A DNA stretch of 64,000 nt from Naganishia liquefaciens. Its lineage: Eukaryota > Basidiomycota > Tremellomycetes > Filobasidiales > Filobasidiaceae. The DNA lies in the NCBI GenBank assembly GCA_013423385.1, contig BLZA01000021.1, forward strand, positions 744,001 through 808,000, read 5' to 3'. The number at the start of each line of letters is the position of its first letter. The stretch's first letter is position 1. Under the pieces are notes generated by a model, which saw nothing but the letters and a program-made list of their open reading frames with translations, searched no databases and was not told the origin of the DNA. The position numbers were made by a program, and so were the translations under genes. Positions 54,845-64,000 of this stretch are shown in pieces.

Positions 54845-57335
54845 TTAACGCGTTGACTGTCCCGCAAAGTGGTTTTCAGCGCCCTGCCAAACTGACTTGA
54901 GCACAAAAGCTTCCGAAAGTAGCAGCTCAATGTCGTGATCTTGCCAGTCCTGCGTGGGAAGGCACTGCAGAAACATGATTATCTCCTACGGACATCTAGG
55001 GTAAATCATGTGTTACTTGAAGGTTTCCGTCAGCAAGGCGGCGCACCTGGAAGTCCATTTCCTTCAACCTTTCGCTCCACTTCACCAAGAATGCGGAACA
55101 CACATATAAGTGAAATTGAGAAAAGGCGTCAGTGCCCTCGGCCTAGATGAAGCAGAGGAAGCCAGTGTTATTAGAAGTCGACGTGCCAGCCAGCTGCAGG
55201 ACTGACGAGGTATGTATCCCACATGCGAATCGTGCATTTGACGCTGATTTCTCGCATGAGCAGACAATTCATCCATCGGAATGCGAATTGCATAAATTCC
55301 ACCCCCTGATCTTCTAGATGCATTGCCAGGGGAGCTGAGAATCAAAGAGAAGGCATAAGTGCGATGCCTGCTTCAAGTCGAACGTTCAGCCCACGATCTA
55401 TACGCCTGACGAGCTCCGTCATTCTCCGCACAAGTCGATGTATACCAGGCTGCGCCGTGATATAGTTATCTTGAATGCCATCCAGCAGCTTGGACAGACA
55501 CCAGAAGGAGTCGGCCTCGATGGCAGCTAATACGGAGCTCGGCAGATGCGTGACGTCAAATAGTTCAGGATCGCATGCTAGAGGGATCAGGGGGTCAGTA
55601 TTCTATACGCAAGTAGGGTAGAAACCACCTTGACGTACTGATATAAGCGCCCAAAAAGACTTCAAAGAACGGAGTGACGAGGTCGTTGATGCCTTGTACA
55701 TAGCCGGATGCCGGATTGCGCATTGCTCGAACGTATAAAATTCTTTCCAAGGACTTGACGGTCATGTGAAGTGTGAGAGCAACATTCAGCAAACAGCCCA
55801 AGTTGGCTCACCCGTTGCGTCGCCTCACACGACCATAGCGGTACGCCAGGTCTAGTGCGCGGCACATCGATTTCTATTTGATGCCATATCTGCGAAACGA
55901 GTGTCATCGAAGAGTCTATCCGGTATATCGTGTCTTGTACCAACCTGCGCGTCGGCTGGAGTCATGCCCCTGCCGAAAACCTGTTCGACGAGTTGCGCAT
56001 ACTCTCGGCGCTTTCGCGCAAGAGTGGTCAGTCTTGGTTGCTGTGGGAGCGGTAGGTAGTTCTGAAAGTCGAATCGATTAGCATAGATGTCTGAAGTGCT
56101 GACACATTCCAACATACTAATAACATTTGCCACGCGATATGGCGGAATTCCTGGGGGATCCCAGACCATGCCATCTTTCTCAACTCAGCTGTATGAGACC
56201 GAAGATCAGGAGAAGATCGACAGCTCAGAGATTGCGTGCTTTGACCTACCAGAGTCGACTGATCCCGCACGATCTTTGATTTTGCCAGACAGAACCTTTG
56301 CGAATCTCTCTCTTCTTCTTTCGGATCGCAGAGATCTTGCGCGACCCAAGCGTTTCGACGACGCAGCACTTTGAGCGTCCGATGAATAGCATATGTCGAC
56401 CCCCTGTGACTGAGGCATACTAGACAAAGGACTGGAGGCATCCGACCGCGCACCGGCAGCGACCGGATCCGAGGATACCCATTCCTTGAGCATATGTAGC
56501 GGATCTGGCATGGAAGGCTTGGTAAGCGGATATCAAGCAGATGAAGCTAGGACGGATTCCTACCTCGAAGAATTTCATCTATGTCTGACCGTATGACGTT
56601 TCTCCCATACGCTTGCTTTCTGTATGATGTAGATGCGGCTTGTTCGGTAAAGGCTGTGATCTCCTTGCCCTTTCCCTTGACGGACGAATTGCGAAGCGAG
56701 GAGGAAGAGTGCGGAGCACCAAGGGCAATGTTCAAGAAGCTTTTGCTTAGCCCTGCGACGCTCCTGGTGAGCGATTTGCTGGGAAGATGGTTGCCGCTTG
56801 ACGTTACGGCTTCAGAGGGGAAGCCGTTACTTGATGATTCGGCATCCGCGAGCTTTGAAGAGCTCGCTTCTCGAAGGCGGTCTTTGCGCTGTACTTCATA
56901 CACCTTTTCAGCCTCGGTAATCTCTGCTTTACCGAGTACAGTCCAGTCGGTACGCGGTCCGTATGACGAAGGTGATGGTGGAGAGATGTGGGCGTACGAT
57001 GACGACCTGACGGGAGCGGTGTCACGATCATTGTTGTCATGGACCCCAGCTGGGTGAGGAGGCAGTCCGAGACCCCTTACACTCGTTGGCACTGCGATCG
57101 GGGCCGTATTGCTGTGAGCCAGGATAGGTCTCGCCGTGTCATGGCAGGAAGGTTCTTGATGTCCAGTCTGCTGGTTTGTGGTATCCTCCTGGTCCGAGGA
57201 GCTGTCCCAAGCGTCGGCCCATCCGCCGCCCCGTGGCCGCCGCCGCTGGTGACCATTGCTCTCGACCGCGTTGCGCATGCTTTGCGATCCCTCGTGCGAG
57301 CCGACTGAGGCAAGGGGGCCGCTGGAGCGCGTCAT
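54845..57335 (-). CDS. GYP1: TBC-domain Rab GTPase-activating protein (Gyp1/TBC1D22-like)
   Basis: Ten exons (54845-54985, 55047-55142, 55207-55334, 55395-55577, 55639-55753, 55812-55889, 55945-56061, 56118-56188, 56250-56504, 56564-57335) give 651 aa with all phases agreeing. The first 300 residues are disordered. The TBC domain includes RKMAWSGIPQEFRHIAWQ (helix with the R finger region), IDVPRT, RNPASGYVQGINDL (Q finger), EADSFWCLSKLLDGIQDNY, FAFRWMNCLLMREIS and RMWDTYL. The C-terminus has EIIMFLQCLPTQDWQDHDIE. Gyp1 inactivates Ypt1 at the Golgi in yeast. The frame is open upstream of ATG 57335 from a GTG at 57407 only. The gene is head to head with VMA21 across 206 bp and ends 84 bp from the Drn1-like stop. 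Confidence 0.94.
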
Positions 57336-57541
57336 CAGTATGCCAATCAGTCGACCACCACCAACAGCCGGGCCACCGCTTCCGGCCGCCCGATCGCGCG
57401 CGCTCACGCAGCTCGGCCTGCATGGCTTTGGTGTGTCGGATGGACGGTTGCTGTCGCTGTTGGTTGCTACGGCACATCACCTCGCCCTCAGCCGTCCTGC
57501 CCTCGCTCACCAACGACACGACACTTTCCCAGAGCTGCGCC
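57336..57541. promoter_or_regulatory. Compact bidirectional promoter, GYP1 and VMA21
   Basis: Only 206 bp separate the two ATGs. The region is GC-rich and has no TATA box. Each gene's 5' UTR must be very short, or the transcripts overlap. Confidence 0.55.
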
Positions 57542-57929
57542 ATGAGCGACGACGGCTTCCAACGGTGAGTATCAGGCGGCCTTGTCTCAACGAAACTCGA
57601 CACTCATTCGACTGCAATCCTGCGCGACAGCAACGTGTTGGCTAAATTGCTCGTCTTTGCGGTCCTGGTGGCCGTCGTACCCATCGCGACTTACTTTATC
57701 ACCATAGATCGGCTTTGGCACGGTAAGAGGCTGACACGGTGTGGGAGGCTCTTCGGCTGAGTATGACTGCGTCTGCAAAGGTTCCACAACTTGGGCTGCC
57801 ATCTCCGCCGTATTTGCCGCCAACCTCGTCCTCGTAAGCTATGTGATTGTCGCTTTCAGAGAGGATGCGGTAGACTCGAGGGTACAATCCAATTCATCAT
57901 CAAAGCCATTGGGCAAGAAACAACAGTGA
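57542..57929 (+). CDS. VMA21: V-ATPase assembly factor Vma21
   Basis: Exons 57542-57564, 57631-57722 and 57781-57929 give 87 aa. Two transmembrane segments match the family: LAKLLVFAVLVAVVPIATYF and, after a short loop, TTWAAISAVFAANLVLVSYV followed by IVAFRED. The C-terminus ends KKQQ, close to the KKXX/KKED-type ER retrieval signal of yeast Vma21. Vma21 stays in the ER and assembles the V0 sector of the vacuolar ATPase. The gene is easily missed because the first exon is 23 nt and no single open frame covers it. Confidence 0.93.
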
Positions 57930-58145
57930 ACGCCTCGAGCTGTGAACGTAGGCATGGTTGATCATTGAATCACGCTTCATGTAACCGTCCGACACCCCGC
58001 GCATGACAAGGGGACCAGACCATGACGATTGACAGTTTCGTTTCATCGCCTTTCATTTTACAACATTGATCGAATGTGCTGCAATACAACACGCAACAAT
58101 GCCAGTCTCACTGTTCAAGCCGATCTATAGGCCCACATTGGCTCT

Positions 58146-60700
58146 TCATTTTCGCCTCGCGAGCCAAACCATCAAGTTGACCTCGTCTACCTCAAATTGA
58201 GAGCCGATGTCCGCACTGAAGCCAGACGGTAAGCGAACAAAGCACGGCTCGACCTTTTGCGGGTTGTCTGTTTCGCGAGGAGTGCCCGCTTGCTCCTTCT
58301 GGTTAGGAAGCTGGAGATACTCGGCCAAGGCCCGTTCACCCATGATGGTCTCACCCCATCGCGCGGATTCGGCCAATTTCGATGTAGCAGACTTGCCAGA
58401 GAGACGCCCATAGGCGTGACCGGACATCCCTTTGCCTCTGCCATGTTTGCCCTTGCCTAGTGCGCTGTCGACCCAGATGCCCATGGCCTGCAGCAAAACA
58501 TTGGTAGGACTCCGCAAGTCATTTTCAGACGAGCGCAAGACAGTCTTCCATGTTGCCTCGATTGCAAATTCGGTAGTTGCAAGGGCGGGAAGGATCGGTA
58601 TGAATGGATACTGATGAATGAAGCTGGATAGCATGAGGGTCGCGAAAGATGCGCGCAGTGAATGCGGGGTCGTCAGGGGCAAGATCTTGGACATTTCTAC
58701 AACCTATGGCACATCGTTAGTCGAATCAGCCTGAATAAAGCAAACAAATACCGACCTCCATGACACCGGTGTCTCGCTTCAGAACTCTGGATACCTCGGC
58801 GAATAAACTGTCCCATGATGATTCGGGCACACCAAGACCGACAAATCTGATATGTACCATGTCAAAACTGCCCTCCTCGAATGGCAGACCATGAAGACTG
58901 GAGCACATCTCGTTAATGCAATAATCGAGGCGTTCAGTTTGTCAATATCATTGACTTACAAGTCAGCCACGTGCCAAGTCACTCTGTCCGCGAGATCTTG
59001 CCAATCAGTCTCCGCTGCACTGGTGGCTCTGGGTACTTTGTCTGCGGCCAACATGCGCTGCGCTTTTGTCAGAGCGTGCAAATCTGTCTGGATTGCGGAA
59101 ATGTCCAGACCAACAAATGTCGTTTCGCGCCAACGCTGGGCCATGGTGATTGGCCAGCTTGAAGCAACCGATCAGAGTCGGCACGGACTCAGCAAAGTAC
59201 CACATTGGCTTACATTCCGGTACCAGTGCCGATATCCAGGACCCGTTTTGGCGGTGGTGAATTTGGTGGGTAAAATGTGTGCTTGTCTCCTGCAAGAGAG
59301 AAGAATGCGTCATGTATGAGAGGTTCGCTGTCGAGAGCGCAGACTGTAAGCTTCTGCGAAAGCTTCGACGGAACGTGAGACTAACAAAGCCAACACTTGC
59401 TTTTCGAATCCGATGATGTACGGGATACGTGACTTTGTAATATCATCGCTCCCTGCAGACCATAGGTTTCCGGCTTCGTCTGAGACTTGTAAACGCTTCT
59501 TCCCAAGATCGCCACCAAATCCCATCAGCTCCTGTCCTTCAGTCAAACTAGGATTGATATTCCAAGTGAAGTAGCTTGCTCGCTTGTCTGCACGCGCTTG
59601 TCCTTGGGACTCATGCCCTAAGGCATTTTTGACATGCTCGCACATTCTTGTCTTCTCGGAAAAGTGATTTGATTCGGTCTGCGCCATAGCTTCTACCTGC
59701 GATAGCGAGGACCTTCTTGACGACATCGGGAAAGGGCTGGTTCCGATCGGACCACGACTGCGTGACCGGTTGCAGCCGTTACTGCCTGCTTCAGCTTGCG
59801 TAGTCGAGGAAGAGCCGCGATACTCGGAAGGATGCCCGGGTTGGTACTCTCCGACCTGTACTGATATCTGACCAGCGGCATGCGCTGCCCTCTGCAAAGT
59901 GCACAGCCTTTCGCGAGATTCGTCGCTGTCAACGGTTGGAATCCTATCTTGCTGCTGCTGCTGCTGCTGCTTGCGTTGCTGTTGAGGCGATGCCTCATGC
60001 TGTTGCGAAGGTGCTCTGTTCTCCTGCCTGCGAAACGGATTGCGCTTCTTGCTCCAACCGTTCTTCGGCACGTTGTCAGAGAATCCTGGGATTCGAGGCC
60101 TTTGCGAAGTAGCTGGCCTGTCACGCGTGTCCAATGACCCAGCTCGATGTTGACTGAAAAAGGTAGACACCCCACTGCCGAGATAGCCAGAGGCTGCGTG
60201 ATATAGGCGATTTGGTGAGATGTCTGCATTGTTGACAACTGGTTCTCGCTGGGGTTGCTGGATCGCATCGTTCTCCGACCGATCTGTAAAAGTCGCGACC
60301 GTAAGGCGTCGCGTGTGAGTAGATTGCGCGGCAACAGAGCTTGAAGCAAGGACTCGAGGGCTTGTCGACCTGTGGGTTTTCATGAAATAATCAGTAACAG
60401 TACAGCAGCAGAGTACGGTTCAGCTTGCCGGTGGGTCCCGCTTGCTAATGATATCTCAAGTAAGCGTTGTTGGGATTCGTCTGAAGTATGAAAAGATTCC
60501 ATGAATGATCTGCTTTGAAAGCCAAAATCCTGCGTACCTCGTATGAACCCGCTTGATCCATTGGCATAATGGGACAGCGTTCCTGCTGCTAAACGATCTT
60601 TGGATTTTGGAGCCGAATTTGGAGATTGATTATTGGTGTACGACTGAATAGCAGTGACCAGGTCGGTGCCGCCGCCCGTGATAACCGAGGGAAGTGTCAT
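58146..60700 (-). CDS. SAM-dependent methyltransferase with a long disordered N-terminus
   Basis: Exons 58146-58703, 58756-58897, 58960-59157, 59214-59289, 59345-60369, 60417-60480 and 60538-60700 give 741 aa with all phases matching. The first 350 residues are low-complexity, with a run of seven Gln (CAG codons). The catalytic part follows: KRVLDIGTGTGIW is SAM motif I, TTFVGLDISAIQ motif II, then DFLHGLPFEEGSFDMVHIRF and FAEVSRVLKRDTGVMEV. It resembles a broad family of fungal methyltransferases; the substrate is unknown. A shorter start at the ATG at 60381-60383 is possible if the first two introns are wrong. Two donors are unusual (GTCTGC, GTCGGT). Confidence 0.88.
59951..59970. repeat. 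CAG/CTG trinucleotide tract in coding sequence
   Basis: GCTGCTG... on the plus strand encodes most of a seven-Gln run in the methyltransferase N-terminus. The tract is short and uninterrupted. Confidence 0.9.
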
Positions 60701-61064
60701 GGCAGACGAAGTCAAGGGCAAGCGATTGATCGCGAACTGTTCTTTCGATGTTGCTGGTGGTCGTCAATGCCTCGAATGTCGAGAATAGCACAATGGCTAT
60801 CCAGGCGTCACTACTCCTCCCTATAGATGGACACACTTCGGGATCCACAGAGTCAGTCCGCTTGACGAAGGCAACAAATGCTTATCGCTCGAGGCTTTAA
60901 CCCGTGGCCTGAGCCACGGCTAACGACAACGAAGCACAGTTGAATGATTGCCGTGAAGCGTTCATGTCTTACCCCCGGATGTTGGCGAGCCAGAGGACGC
61001 TGCTCCCCAAGGACCCGTCAGTTTGTAAGCGCCAACTGGCAATAGAAGCCTATTTTCCGATTGG

Positions 61065-61065
<1 letters not shown>

Positions 61066-61093
<28 letters not shown>
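61066..61093. repeat. GATT tetranucleotide run
   Basis: Seven perfect GATT copies directly abutting the 8-bp array that follows. Confidence 0.95.
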
Positions 61094-61096
<3 letters not shown>

Positions 61097-61203
61097 GGAC
61101 TGATGGACTGATGGACTGATGGACTGATGGACTGATGGACTGATGGACTGATGGACTGATGGACTGATGGACTGATGGACTGATGGACTGATGGACTGAT
61201 GGA
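61094..61203. repeat. 8-bp minisatellite, unit GATGGACT
   Basis: About 13.75 perfect copies (110 bp). The unit can be read as GATG + GACT, two one-base variants of the GATT next to it, so the array may have grown from a diverged GATT dimer. Confidence 0.96.
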
Positions 61204-62075
61204 TAGTGATGCGTTGCTTGATGGAAGACGAGCCGGATTGCTCGACTGGGGGGCGGATGGAAGGGCAGAGCATCATGGTTCGCAGCGATGTCGATTGGCG
61301 GATCATTAATATTAGAATTCTTCTTACTGGAACCGCTGTCGGTCCCGATAGGTGAGAAGCCAGATAGTACTTGTACAGCAGATCTGTCTCGATGCAAATA
61401 TGATTGAACGACGGGTATCGCAATTGTCGCACGCGGAACGCGATGTTTCGCATCGGTCTTTCCGCAGCCAGCTACATACATCAATGCCACATCAGAGCAA
61501 GGCAAATTGGGCACATTGGTTGCATTTGAAGCAGCATTGAAGCACAACATGAAGGAAGATGCTCCGGGAGCTATTCCGGCGCCTAGTGCAAGCTGCATCT
61601 ACTGCACTCATGAGCTTCGTCACGGCTTTCCTCTCCTTCGGATTAGCTTTCGGACTCGCATTTCGGGCTTTCGGTTGCACAGCTGCTCAAGCTACAGCTC
61701 GTTGGGTCAGATATCGGCGTGTTCGGCAGGGAGCTCGGAGAGAGCTTCGCGGAGCGAGAGCTGATCGGCCAGCTGCCATCTCGGCGAGATGCGTTGATCT
61801 CGCCAGTACCGTCTTATAAATCTTTCCTAATCTTTCCTGAGTGCCCGAGATTAGCGAGAGATGACAACGTAAAGACATACATGTCCTAGTTCCCCACGAC
61901 CTTCCGCAACTACGATTTCGAGAATCAGCCACGACACCGGCTACTCGGGAGAAAGATGTCGAAACCAGGTGATACATGAACATCGCATGACGATTACAAA
62001 CATGCTACAAACCCTGAATCTGTTACACTGAATCGCGTTTGTCCAGGCGAGAATGCGTCTGGCCCGTCAGTGACA

Positions 62076-64000
<1,925 letters not shown>

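Larger units (their letters stand above)
60701..62075. other. Spacer with minisatellites, methyltransferase to calcineurin
   Basis: This is 1.37 kb. It contains a GATT run and an adjoining 8-bp array at 61066-61203. The repetitive minus-strand peptides (SPSVHQSI) are translations of the array, not a gene. The part 61210-62075 has short open frames of no recognised kind. Confidence 0.45.

Noticed and set aside
57176-57645. Plus-strand frames covering the GYP1 5' exon
   Set aside because: They are antisense shadows of GYP1. The genuine plus-strand gene here is VMA21, whose exons use other frames.
60962-61598. Repetitive minus-strand frames with SPSVHQSI peptides
   Set aside because: These translate the GATGGACT/GATT array. 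There is no start context or protein family.

Overview
The window is nuclear DNA from a fungus, most likely a basidiomycete. Genes are dense and lie on both strands. Almost every gene is cut by several 46-75 nt spliceosomal introns, often with CTGAC/CTAAC-like branch sites, and the products are fungal (Vtc1, Mkt1, Esf2, Bmt2, RTA1 family, Gdb1, Ufd4). I joined exons by hand from splice signals, reading frame and recognisable protein families. For nearly all models the exon lengths sum to a multiple of three and every intron phase agrees, which is the main internal check. Pucciniomycotina or a relative is possible, but I cannot fix the lineage from sequence alone.

Layout: 1-1984 (+) CUE/DUF1771/Smr protein, 5' end outside the window; 2066-9237 (-) Ufd4/TRIP12 HECT ubiquitin ligase; 10043-11674 (+) RTA1-family membrane protein; 11983-13086 (+) unknown protein; 13670-15153 (-) TMEM115-like Golgi protein, head to head with 15684-16327 (+) proteasome assembly chaperone 3; 16471-17819 (-) EVE-domain protein; 18489-19153 (+) uncertain gene; 19620-21478 (-) amino-acid permease with a 2.8 kb upstream desert; 24320-29448 (-) glycogen debranching enzyme; 30474-30572 (-) intron-containing tRNA-Pro(AGG); 32707-35674 (+) Mkt1; 35990-36542 (-) Vtc1; a 3.3 kb desert with tandem repeats; 39884-40574 (+) doubtful gene; 40919-44364 (-) LARP1/Sro9-like La-motif protein, head to head with 44884-45907 (+) Esf2, then 46168-47214 (+) Bmt2; 47325-50109 (-) TPR-like unknown; 51981-54760 (+) Drn1/CWF19L1-like protein; 54845-57335 (-) Gyp1-like Rab GAP, head to head with 57542-57929 (+) Vma21; 58146-60700 (-) SAM methyltransferase; 62076-64000 (-) calcineurin A, 5' end outside the window.

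The genes are mostly conserved housekeeping functions. Local themes are a translation/ribosome group (LARP1, Esf2, Bmt2), endomembrane/vacuole genes (Vtc1, Vma21, Gyp1, TMEM115) and protein turnover (Ufd4, PAC3). I saw no secondary-metabolite cluster, CRISPR array, intact transposon or virus-derived element. The features most worth a second look are in gene structure and small repeats: very short exons, a GC-AG intron, unusual 5' splice sites, three tandem arrays that all use 8-bp units, homologously placed introns within the zinc knuckles of the Drn1-like gene, and a GATA-site cluster upstream of the permease. I did not find a convincing new biological system.
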